Below, in pieces: positions 8,488 to 14,872 of a DNA stretch of 14,872 nucleotides. The notes beneath the pieces were generated by a model. That model saw nothing but the letters and a program-made list of their open reading frames with translations. It searched no databases and was not told the DNA's origin. Both the position numbers and the translations under genes were made by a program. Source of the DNA: Desulfobacteraceae bacterium (GTDB lineage Bacteria > Desulfobacterota > Desulfobacteria > Desulfobacterales > Desulfobacteraceae); NCBI GenBank assembly GCA_022712835.1, contig JAFLJU010000504.1:1-14872 (forward strand). Reading direction: 5' to 3'. The stretch's first letter is position 1. Every line of letters begins with the position of its first letter.

Positions 8488-10710
8488 TTACTTTAATTTA
8501 AAAACGCTCAACACCTCTTGCATGAGGGAGGACCGCTCTGCCATCTTTTCATAGGAATCGGCCGTCTGCCTTGCCACAGCCGCATTCTCTACCACAGCAC
8601 TGCTCATGTGGGCGAGTCCTTCGGAAATGGCACCGATACTTTCAGCCTGCTCTGCCGAAGACTCCGATATTTTTGACACAAGCCCATCCACCTCATTGAC
8701 AATGGCATTGATCTTCTCTAACACTGCGGCATTCTGACCTGCATTGGCCACCCCTTTTTCCACTTCAGCGATGGCGCTTGAAATCTGATGATTGGTGTCT
8801 GAGGCGGCTTTACTGCTTCTGTCAGCCAGATCCTTTACCTCCTGGGCCACCACGGCAAACCCCTTACCGGCCTCTCCGGCCCGGGCAGCCTCAATGGATG
8901 CGTTTAAAGCGAGCAGGGTGGTCTGGGAGGCAATATCATTAATCACACTGATAACCCCGGCCACACTGGCACTGGTCTCTTTAATTTTTTCCATGGATGC
9001 CAACATGGCTGCCATCTGATCTCTTCCTTTTAAAATTTGCTCAATGGCCTGGCTGCTGATGGTCCGAACCTCCATGGCATGTTGCTCATTGTTTCGGGCC
9101 CGGGATTCAATCTGATTTACCGATGCGGATATTTCTTCAATGGCAGCGGATTGCGCATCTGTATTATCTGACAAAACTATGGCAGAGCCAGACACTGCTG
9201 TCGCATCTTTTTTCACCTGGTCACTGATGTCGATGATCCGGGCAATGGATTGGGCCAGAAGTTCAATGGACCCATTGATACTCTTTTTTAACCTTGCTAA
9301 ATCCCCTTTTTGCTCACTGGTCATGGGCCGGGAGAAATTGCCCTGGGAGATGGATGTCATAACAGAATTGATGTCTGAAACAGCTGACTCAAAGGAGCCC
9401 ATGAGGCTATCAAAGGCCATGGCTGTTTTTCCCACTTCATCGGATTTTTCAGATCCGACCCGGACGGAAAAATCCGAGGTTTTTTCCACATCAAGAACTT
9501 TTTCCTGCAGGTGAGTCAGGGCAGTGGTAATGGCGGAGATAATAAGAACCGCTGCCAGAAGACCGATAATGATCCCTATCACCACAATAAGACTGATATA
9601 AAACAGGGATAGGCTCACCCCTTTTCTGGTACTTTCCTGGACATTGGTATTCATCTCATCGCTGACAGACAGCCACTTTTCAATGGTTTTTGTCACCAAA
9701 ATAGTGGTTTTGGAAAGACTTGTTTTCATTTCCTGAATATTTTCGACCGCTTCCAGATAGTCTGCCTTAAGACGAAATAGCCCGTCTGTGGTCAGGGTAA
9801 CATCACGAAGTGTATCAAACCCCTGGGCCATTTCATCATAGGTTGTTTTCTGTGCCTGGGTGCCAAGTTTGCGTTTCAACCGCTTCATCCGGGAACCTGT
9901 TTTTTTAGCCAGGGCTTCAAAATTCTCTTGATGCTCCTGGACCCGGGCGATCTCTTTTTCCAGGGCAAGGCGTTTAATGATATCTTGAAATCCAATCAAA
10001 AACGTTCTTAAATTCTGTCCCCGATATAAGACCGGCAGATCCTTCTGGAACATATCCAGCAATAGGGTTGAAACCTGTTTTGCCGTTGCTGTAGACGTCA
10101 TGGATAGCTTTCGGCCTTCATCTTCTTTCTCGCCGATGGCAGTCCGGGCTGAATCTAAAAATAAAGACAAAAATTTGTCCAGTTCCTGGCGGTTCCGGTC
10201 AAACTCGACCCGTTTTTCATCAAAGAGACGCTCTTTTTCCAACAGGGACTGGTGGGCTGATACAGCCTTGGCGGACTGGACAAAAAAACCGGTAAGACCT
10301 TGTTCCAGTTCTTTTATATCCAGGGCCACCCCTTGGCTCCCGGCAAGCCGTGCCAAGGTTTTGATATTCAACTCAATGGCAGCTTTCAGGGTTTTAAGTA
10401 ATTGCTTCTGGCCATTAATCTGTGACCTGTCATTTAACGACAACAGATAGAGGATAATGGCATGGGATTTGAGCATCTCATTTGCCAGGCGATTGGCAGC
10501 CGAATTCAAAGGGGAGGCTACTTGGGAGAGGATCTCGACCTTTGCCTTAATCTGACTGGTAAAAAACAACCCTGCGCCTCCGGCACAGACCATCATCGAG
10601 AGCAAAAAAACAAAGGAAAAAATTAATTTGGTTCGAATATTCAACCGTCCCAAAGACATTTTGACAGGACCCGGAATGAACCCTAGAAAAAAATCAGATA
10701 TCGTCTGCAT
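8488..10710 (-). CDS. Methyl-accepting chemotaxis protein with large helical sensor region
   Basis: Membrane chemoreceptor of 740 residues. A short cytoplasmic N-terminus leads to transmembrane segment 1 (about 29-50), then a mostly helical, probably periplasmic sensor region of about 315 residues, then transmembrane segment 2 (about 369-394). Cytoplasmic HAMP follows, with a second HAMP-like unit (SQGNFSRPM...) before the signalling coiled coil. The conserved hairpin tip, from [40 protein letters not shown] (about 590-627), is intact for CheA/CheW contact. There is no C-terminal NWETF-like pentapeptide. The sensor is longer than a four-helix bundle and may be the two-bundle HBM/TorS type, but that is a guess. 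ATG 10710 is preceded by GAGGGGGG at 10716-10723, better than the longer in-frame TTG start at 10761. It is the first gene of an operon with the receiver-PPDK-like and receiver-HDOD proteins, so its signal may feed them rather than, or as well as, flagella. Confidence 0.93.
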   Translation of the reverse strand: MQTISDFFLGFIPGPVKMSLGRLNIRTKLIFSFVFLLSMMVCAGGAGLFFTSQIKAKVEILSQVASPLNSAANRLANEMLKSHAIILYLLSLNDRSQINGQKQLLKTLKAAIELNIKTLARLAGSQGVALDIKELEQGLTGFFVQSAKAVSAHQSLLEKERLFDEKRVEFDRNRQELDKFLSLFLDSARTAIGEKEDEGRKLSMTSTATAKQVSTLLLDMFQKDLPVLYRGQNLRTFLIGFQDIIKRLALEKEIARVQEHQENFEALAKKTGSRMKRLKRKLGTQAQKTTYDEMAQGFDTLRDVTLTTDGLFRLKADYLEAVENIQEMKTSLSKTTILVTKTIEKWLSVSDEMNTNVQESTRKGVSLSLFYISLIVVIGIIIGLLAAVLIISAITTALTHLQEKVLDVEKTSDFSVRVGSEKSDEVGKTAMAFDSLMGSFESAVSDINSVMTSISQGNFSRPMTSEQKGDLARLKKSINGSIELLAQSIARIIDISDQVKKDATAVSGSAIVLSDNTDAQSAAIEEISASVNQIESRARNNEQHAMEVRTISSQAIEQILKGRDQMAAMLASMEKIKETSASVAGVISVINDIASQTTLLALNASIEAARAGEAGKGFAVVAQEVKDLADRSSKAASDTNHQISSAIAEVEKGVANAGQNAAVLEKINAIVNEVDGLVSKISESSAEQAESIGAISEGLAHMSSAVVENAAVARQTADSYEKMAERSSLMQEVLSVFKLK

Positions 10711-10788
10711 TTTATCCCCCCTCATTAGTGTTGGCCAAATCGTATAAGAACAGAACATCAAGGACGAATACGGATATTCTATTTGTCA

Positions 10789-10818
10789 CATATACCCGGG
10801 CCCGGCATGATTTGTCAA
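10789..10818 (-). promoter_or_regulatory. Candidate sigma-70 promoter of the chemoreceptor operon
   Basis: On the minus strand a perfect -35 box TTGACA (10818-10813) is followed 18 bases later by TATATG (10794-10789), a 4/6 match to the -10 box. This gives a leader of about 70 bases before the chemoreceptor start at 10710. The spacer contains the palindrome CCGGGCCCGG (10796-10805). A sigma-28 flagellar promoter was looked for and not seen. The assignment is by consensus match only. Confidence 0.45.
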
Positions 10819-10823
10819 ATCAT
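10807..10823. promoter_or_regulatory. 17-bp perfect palindrome overlapping the -35 box
   Basis: ATGATTTGTCAAATCAT is fully symmetric around T10815, with 8-bp arms. It covers the whole candidate -35 box of the chemoreceptor operon, where a bound repressor would block RNA polymerase. Its core ATTTGTCA (10810-10817) recurs as a direct repeat at 10781-10788, near the expected transcription start, possibly as a second half-site. No regulator is encoded next to it, so the binding protein is unknown. Confidence 0.45.
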
Positions 10824-10865
10824 TACCAGGCCCTAAAACATCTGGTCGAAAAGGGGGATATGCCG

Positions 10866-11033
10866 TTAGTCAAGCCCCATCAAGGTTTCAACCCGGGCAA
10901 TTTCCGTTAAAAGGGCTTCTTTTTTCTCCGGGGAAAGATCCGCCACAGCAAGCTGGCGTTGGAGACCCAGAAGGATCATTTCTTCACGGTATTCGTTACA
11001 GGTATATTGAGCACCTGTTTTTGATTCTTCCAT
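10866..11033 (-). CDS. Small 55-residue hypothetical protein (YTCNEYREEM)
   Basis: A short open frame found by translating the minus strand. It starts MEESKTGAQYTCNEYREEMI, continues through RQLAVADLSPEKKEALLTEI and ends in MGLD and TAA. It is predicted to be almost wholly helical and charged, with one cysteine and no signal peptide or membrane segment. Start ATG 11033 has AGGA six bases upstream; an in-frame ATG at 11039 abuts the same AGGA and is less likely. It begins 12 bases after the rRNA methyltransferase stop, so the two are probably co-transcribed. The pattern resembles small conserved proteins I associate with sulfate-reducing Desulfobacterota, but that is memory, not a search. No function can be given. 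The good ribosome binding site, tight spacing and protein-like composition support a real gene. Confidence 0.72.
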   Translation of the reverse strand: MEESKTGAQYTCNEYREEMILLGLQRQLAVADLSPEKKEALLTEIARVETLMGLD

Positions 11034-11045
11034 TCTCATTCCTGT

Positions 11046-12284
11046 TCAGTGTGAATCCCGGTCCTTTTTCGCCCAGGGATCATAGAGTTCATATTTCGCC
11101 AGCTTTCCGTCCAGCCCTCCGATTTTCAAAGGCCGTTTCCAGGAGGGCGACAAGGGCATCTTTTTAATGTACTTGGGATCTCCAAAATAGACGTAGGCCG
11201 TACAATTTTTACACTTCTCCTTGAGAAACCTCCCGAAATCCTTAAAAAATTGGTTCATGTCCTGGTCTTTTCCCATGCGGATCCCATAGGGGGGGTTGGT
11301 AATGATCACCGAATTTTCAATACAGGGAATATCCTCGTAATCCATAAGATCAATCTGAATATTTCCCCCGAAATGCATGCCCATGAGATTGGTTTTCACG
11401 GCATTTACTGAAACTTCTGATATATCACTTCCGGCGATCAAGTTCTCGGGCAGGGGTTTGATGTTTTCATTGGCATCTGTTTTGATCCGTTCCCACAAGG
11501 CTGGATCAAAATCCGGCAATCGCTCAAACCCGAAATCTGTCCTGAAAATCTGGGCCGGTATCCGGCAATAGTGCATCAATGCCTCACACAACAAGGTACC
11601 GGATCCACACATGGGGTCCACCAATGGGGTTGATCCGTCCCACTCGCTCAAGGCCACAATGGCCGCGGCAATGGTCTCCTGCATGGGGGCGGATACAGAC
11701 TCCTCCCGATATCCCCTCTTGTGTAGGGGGCCTCCGGAAGCATCCACTGAAATAGTGGCGACATTCTGATGGATATGCACATTAATGGTGATCCAGGGAT
11801 CTTTGGAATCCACACTGGGCCGTTTGTTACTCCGGTCCCTGAAATAATCGGCAATGGCATCCTTGACCCTCAGGCCTGCAAAATTGGAATGGGTGATATC
11901 AGACTCGGACACATTGGCCATAATGGAAAAGGTTTGATCAATGGTTAAAAATTCCTCCCACCGGATTTTCTTGGCGGCTTTGTAAAGATCATCCTTTTCA
12001 ATGCACTCAAAGGTGACCAGGGGGGCCAGCACCCGGGAAAGTAACCGGGCATTATAATTGATTTTATAAAAATCCTCTTTTGATGCCTTAAACCAAATCC
12101 CCCGGAACACGGATCTTAGTCCATGCCCACCCAGGTTTTTGATTTCATTGATGGCAAGCTCTTTTACACTTTCCGACACCTGGGCAAAATACTGGGAATT
12201 TTTTTCATATACATATTCAAGCTTGGCAAGTTTCCGTGTCCTGCCCCGCCCCTTTTGGAGAATACTTTTTTTATCTGTGTTCAA
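11046..12284 (-). CDS. THUMP-domain class I rRNA methyltransferase, RlmL N-terminal-like
   Basis: S-adenosylmethionine-dependent RNA methyltransferase of 412 residues, of the COG0116 family whose best known member makes N2-methylguanosine 2445 in 23S rRNA. A THUMP RNA-binding region covers about residues 55-175. It is followed by the linking LHKRGYR motif (187-193), the SAM-binding motif VDPMCGSGTLL (222-232) and the catalytic NPPYG (330-334). It corresponds to the RlmL half of the E. coli RlmKL fusion, without the second methyltransferase, which is common outside gammaproteobacteria. A basic N-terminal extension (KGRGRTRK) may help bind RNA. The start is a TTG at 12284 with AAGGA eight bases upstream; the next in-frame ATG lies far inside the THUMP region, so the TTG is well supported. 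It is followed after 12 bases by the small 55-residue gene. The exact target base is inferred from the family. Confidence 0.9.
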   Translation of the reverse strand: MNTDKKSILQKGRGRTRKLAKLEYVYEKNSQYFAQVSESVKELAINEIKNLGGHGLRSVFRGIWFKASKEDFYKINYNARLLSRVLAPLVTFECIEKDDLYKAAKKIRWEEFLTIDQTFSIMANVSESDITHSNFAGLRVKDAIADYFRDRSNKRPSVDSKDPWITINVHIHQNVATISVDASGGPLHKRGYREESVSAPMQETIAAAIVALSEWDGSTPLVDPMCGSGTLLCEALMHYCRIPAQIFRTDFGFERLPDFDPALWERIKTDANENIKPLPENLIAGSDISEVSVNAVKTNLMGMHFGGNIQIDLMDYEDIPCIENSVIITNPPYGIRMGKDQDMNQFFKDFGRFLKEKCKNCTAYVYFGDPKYIKKMPLSPSWKRPLKIGGLDGKLAKYELYDPWAKKDRDSH

Positions 12285-12337
12285 CTCTCACGTCCTTATA
12301 AAACAAAATTTATTGAATCTCTCTTTATACCAGGATT

Positions 12338-12366
12338 TTTATATTATTAAAATAGATAGCTCACAA
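12338..12366 (-). promoter_or_regulatory. Candidate sigma-70 promoter of the rRNA methyltransferase gene
   Basis: On the minus strand TTGTGA (12366-12361, 4/6 to the -35 consensus) and TATAAA (12343-12338, 5/6 to the -10) are separated by exactly 17 bases in an AT-rich stretch. This places the transcript start about 45 bases before the TTG start codon. The -35 box lies inside one arm of the 12359-12404 stem-loop, so terminator and promoter share sequence. Confidence 0.4.
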
Positions 12367-12404
12367 GACCGGGAAATTATAAATAAATTTTAGGTCTTGT
12401 GAGC
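12359..12404 (-). terminator. Perfect 12-bp stem-loop after the DUF4438 gene
   Basis: GCTCACAAGACC (12359-12370) and GGTCTTGTGAGC (12393-12404) are perfect inverted repeats separated by a 22-base AT-rich loop. The stem begins 13 bases after the DUF4438 stop codon on the minus strand, where a terminator is expected. The sequence after the stem is TATCTATTTTAATAATAT, A/T-rich but not a clean U tract, so efficiency is uncertain. It could instead be paired binding sites for a dimeric regulator. Confidence 0.5.
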
Positions 12405-12417
12405 GGCTGGAATAGAA

Positions 12418-13305
12418 TCAGCCCCGGTGGGTACCGATTTTCAACAAATTTGCAATATTGGCATTTGAATCCATCACAGGTTCGATCAATGAGGTCGGGC
12501 AGGTCATCAGGGTGGATATCCCGGGACCATGGCCTGCCAGGCGGCAATCGGAATGAACCAGAATGCCGATACTCACGGCTCCCTGGACAAAGGCCCTGCC
12601 ATAAGAGTTGTCATGGTCCATCAATGCCACGAAATCTCCGAACCGCATTTGATATAGTTTATATTTTTTTACCGTGGCGGGATCCGAGGTCATGACATCA
12701 TAGTCTCCGGCACCCACATGGGCCCGGCCCACCCCGGATCCCATGCAGGATGCCGGTACCATGGTGGTTACCGGCACCTTCAGAACCCCTGGCTTTCCCG
12801 GGAGGATGCCCATCTTTTGCAACAGAGTCGGATCCAGGTTGAACAATTTAATTCCGGGATAATCGACAAGCGCAAGCCCCTGGCCCTTGGCCCGGATCAA
12901 AATTTTGTCGTCATAGGTCATCCGTTCTTTAACCGAGGTTGCAAATTCCACGATGATATGCTCTGACCCGCCATGGTGGCCGATCACCACACCGGTTTCC
13001 CCCTTGGCCTCTCCGGAGACAATTCTGGCCTCATTTCCCACACAGGAAAGAATCTGAAGGGAATTATTGGGAAAATCGTTGGGCTTGTCTGCATTGGCTG
13101 TACAGGAAACACCCGGTTCGATGTGGTCCCCGGCAAGGCCAAAGGCCGATTCCCCCACTTGGACATTCAGGGTTATTCCGCCGATGCTGGGCAAAAGAAA
13201 CGGCAGACCCTGGTGGTCCACTTTCCAGCCAGCCCCCACCCGGGGCTGACCCGGCTTGCATTCCAGGAACATTTCAACCACTTTATCCACATTGGTTTTC
13301 AGCAT
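12418..13305 (-). CDS. DUF4438 domain-containing protein
   Basis: Cytoplasmic protein of 295 residues with no signal peptide or membrane segment. The [19 protein letters not shown] opening, [12 protein letters not shown], the glycine-rich [15 protein letters not shown] centre and the C-terminal HGPGISTLM match my memory of DUF4438, a family with a Thermotoga structure but no established reaction. Conserved histidines and aspartates near [21 protein letters not shown] and HSDC could form a metal or substrate site; this is inference. I choose ATG 13305 because GGAGG (13311-13315) lies five bases upstream; the in-frame ATG at 13317 has no such site and its own codons contain it. It follows the transporter gene by 23 bases, so both are probably one transcript and may handle the same compound. 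Confidence 0.78.
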   Translation of the reverse strand: MLKTNVDKVVEMFLECKPGQPRVGAGWKVDHQGLPFLLPSIGGITLNVQVGESAFGLAGDHIEPGVSCTANADKPNDFPNNSLQILSCVGNEARIVSGEAKGETGVVIGHHGGSEHIIVEFATSVKERMTYDDKILIRAKGQGLALVDYPGIKLFNLDPTLLQKMGILPGKPGVLKVPVTTMVPASCMGSGVGRAHVGAGDYDVMTSDPATVKKYKLYQMRFGDFVALMDHDNSYGRAFVQGAVSIGILVHSDCRLAGHGPGISTLMTCPTSLIEPVMDSNANIANLLKIGTHRG

Positions 13306-13328
13306 ATCAACCTCCATTTTTCAGGTTT

Positions 13329-14471
13329 TTATTTTTCAAGTTTTAGTAAAAAGGGGATGGCCGTAAATCCCACCAGGGCACTGATGGTAAACATATTCTC
13401 AAGACCCGCCACGTCCCCTATGGCACCGACAATCACCACGGCAAAGGACCGTGCCGCAAACGAGACCATCATAAACAATCCGTTGGCAGCCGAAGGATTT
13501 TCCCGGGCGGTCTCCTGGACAAGGGCCAGCATTACCGGCGTGGTTGAAAGAACGGTAAACCCTGCAATCATCAGCATGGCAATTTTAATGGCACCGGTGG
13601 TGAAAACAAACAATAATATGGCAACCGGTGCCGTAACAAGGGCCCAGAACAGAACCCGCCGCCTTCCCAGCCAGTCGGAAAGGGTGCCGGCGGACAAAAC
13701 CCCGACCACTCCCAGGGCTTCATAGATGCCAAGTGCAGCACCGCCATACCAGAGGCTTCCGGTTTTTCTCTCCACAAACACAACTAAAAAAACGCCCATG
13801 GAGGCATGCATAAAAGCCCTGGCCGTTAATATCCCCGTCAGGGGATTGAGCACATGGGCGATCTCCCGGTAGGAGGCCTTAAGAGACCCGTTTTTTCGAA
13901 TGGCGGTTTTCTCTTCTTCTTTTTCCAGGGTGAAATATAAAATAACGGAAGTCAGCAGGGCAAAGACCATGACCCAATGAAAATGATCCAAACCCAGCAC
14001 GGACACGGCAGCCACAGCAAACATCGGACCAATAGTCCTGGCCAGTTCCCCGCCGGTCATAAAAAAGCTCATGCCCAGACCCTTTTTGCTCCCTGAGTAT
14101 TTGGCCACCAATACCGGGGCCGGTACATGGTAGAGGGCAACGGAAATCCCGGCAAAAAAGACCAATATCAACAAAAGGCCATAGGAGGGAGTGATACCGA
14201 TGAGGCTCATGGGAATGGCGGTAAGGCTGGGGGCCAAAATCACCAGCCACCTGGCAAGTCCCTTGTTGTCTGCAACCAGACCGATAAAAGGGTTCAATAC
14301 AGCCGGTATCTGCATCACCGTGGACAAAAGACCTGCCTGGCTCAGGGTTAATGAGAATTTTTCGATGAGCAATGGAAGCAGGGGCGATAGAAAACTTGTA
14401 TACACATCATGTATAAAATGGGAAAAGGATACAAGGGCAACTTTTGAGGTATAAAATTTATCTGTTTTCAT
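13329..14471 (-). CDS. Major facilitator superfamily transporter, fosmidomycin-resistance-like
   Basis: Inner-membrane secondary transporter of 380 residues with about 12 hydrophobic helices, a normal though compact MFS length. The start, SFSHFIHDVYTSFLSPLLPLLIEKF, is close to the HxxxDxY...LPLL opening of the Fsr group, and the loop motif GLVADNKGLARW after helix 2 is a loose form of the MFS motif A (GxLaDrxGrr). A second copy, GTLSDWLGRRRV, lies after helix 8. These transporters move small anionic or drug-like compounds by proton exchange; drug resistance itself cannot be claimed. The ATG at 14471 has only a weak purine-rich region upstream. The gap before it (14472-14583) holds a TTTACA and a GATATT 16 bases apart, which would leave almost no leader, so the promoter is unsure. 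It is the first gene of a pair with DUF4438. Confidence 0.87.
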   Translation of the reverse strand: MKTDKFYTSKVALVSFSHFIHDVYTSFLSPLLPLLIEKFSLTLSQAGLLSTVMQIPAVLNPFIGLVADNKGLARWLVILAPSLTAIPMSLIGITPSYGLLLILVFFAGISVALYHVPAPVLVAKYSGSKKGLGMSFFMTGGELARTIGPMFAVAAVSVLGLDHFHWVMVFALLTSVILYFTLEKEEEKTAIRKNGSLKASYREIAHVLNPLTGILTARAFMHASMGVFLVVFVERKTGSLWYGGAALGIYEALGVVGVLSAGTLSDWLGRRRVLFWALVTAPVAILLFVFTTGAIKIAMLMIAGFTVLSTTPVMLALVQETARENPSAANGLFMMVSFAARSFAVVIVGAIGDVAGLENMFTISALVGFTAIPFLLKLEK

Positions 14472-14583
14472 CCGCGTCTAATATCACAGATAAAACAAGA
14501 TTGTAAAAAGATATCTCTAAAGGCCCCGCAATTCTTCGGTTCCATGAATACGTTCAACTTATTTCATCTGCGGTCCTAATCGA

Positions 14584-14872
14584 TTATTTTAAAATGGCAT
14601 GAAGCGGTTTACCGGCGGCCGCTTCAATCAGGGATTGAATCCTTTGGGTTGCTTTGTATCGTTGCAAAATCTCTTCCTGGGCCCGGGGAAATTGCTTGAG
14701 CTTGTCGGCAAAGCGCTGGGCATAATCGGGTGCCAGGAGATCCCCATTGCAGATCTTATCGGCAAAATAAACGATCTCTTTTTCTGATAGGCTTTCACCC
14801 GATTCAATGGACATATGTTCGGCCACAATTCCGGCCACCCGGGAAAACCCCAATTCTGTCAGAAAAACACTT
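14584..14872 (-). CDS. HD-domain protein, C-terminal fragment (5' end outside window)
   Basis: The last 95 or so residues of a gene that enters from the high-coordinate edge. The frame is open from the window end (SVFLTELGFSRVAGIVAEHM...) to TAA at 14584. The internal TTG at 14853 is not a credible start, because the frame continues upstream with conserved-looking sequence. The LGFSRVAGIVAEHM and IVYFADKICNGD segments fit the C-terminal half of an HD phosphohydrolase domain, where the AEH histidine and the ADK aspartate contribute to the metal site. The closing helices (RYKATQRIQSLIEAAAGKPL) resemble HD domains found in Desulfobacterota beside or fused to MobA-like nucleotidyltransferases. 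That partnership is a recollection and cannot be checked here. No terminator is obvious in the 112 bases between it and the transporter. Confidence 0.6.
   Translation of the reverse strand, partial: SVFLTELGFSRVAGIVAEHMSIESGESLSEKEIVYFADKICNGDLLAPDYAQRFADKLKQFPRAQEEILQRYKATQRIQSLIEAAAGKPLHAILK

Noticed and set aside
10728..10910. Plus-strand 60-codon frame in the chemoreceptor upstream gap
   Set aside because: It covers the promoter and palindrome region and overlaps the better-supported small minus-strand gene; no ribosome binding site is evident.
12973..13725. A 250-codon plus-strand open frame across the DUF4438/MFS junction
   Set aside because: It spans two well-supported minus-strand genes, has no credible start signal and reads as low-similarity antisense sequence.
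13329..14471. Calling the transporter a fosmidomycin resistance gene
   Set aside because: The N-terminal motif only places it in the broad Fsr-like group; substrate cannot be read from the sequence.
14472..14583. AGATATCT palindrome and weak TTTACA/GATATT boxes before the transporter
   Set aside because: The 8-bp palindrome is short enough to occur by chance, and the promoter match would leave almost no leader; too weak to list as a feature.

Overview
The window looks like chromosomal DNA of an anaerobic, probably sulfate-reducing Desulfobacterota bacterium (Desulfobacteraceae-like). This rests on the mix of gene families (PEP/pyruvate-binding domain fused to receivers, receiver-HDOD protein, PrdR-like sigma-54 activator next to a proline racemase, DUF4438, HD phosphohydrolase) and on the moderate GC content. 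It is an inference, not an identification. All ten genes I can support lie on the minus strand, so transcription runs from high to low coordinates. The region is dense: the longest gene-free gap is about 155 bases. I see no tRNA, rRNA, CRISPR array, insertion sequence, integrase or other sign of recent transfer.

Read in the direction of transcription: (1) 14872-14584, the 3' end of an HD-domain protein whose start lies outside the window. (2) 14471-12418, a major facilitator transporter followed 23 bases later by a DUF4438 protein, closed by a perfect 12-bp stem-loop. (3) 12284-10866, a THUMP-containing RlmL-type rRNA methyltransferase with a TTG start, then a 55-residue protein. (4) 10710-4078, a signalling operon of three closely spaced genes: a chemoreceptor, a 1008-residue protein joining receiver domains to a PPDK/PEP-synthase-type ATP-grasp domain, and a receiver-HDOD protein. 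(5) 3962-1, a catabolic operon in which a proline-racemase-family enzyme, a YtcJ-type amidohydrolase and a PAS-AAA+ sigma-54 activator overlap end to start (4 bp and 11 bp). The activator runs off the window edge before its C-terminal helix-turn-helix.

How they may work together: in block 5 the activator is made from the same transcript as the racemase and amidohydrolase, so the simplest reading is a locally controlled pathway for a proline-like or N-substituted amino-acid compound. Its substrate cannot be read from the sequence. Block 4 is the most unusual part. A membrane receptor, an ATP-grasp phosphotransferase-like protein that has kept its nucleotide-binding residues but has neither the phosphohistidine nor the PEP domain, and an HDOD output protein are encoded together. 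This suggests an undescribed phospho-signalling chain. Several perfect inverted repeats sit in the intergenic gaps, two of them overlapping or next to plausible sigma-70 promoters.
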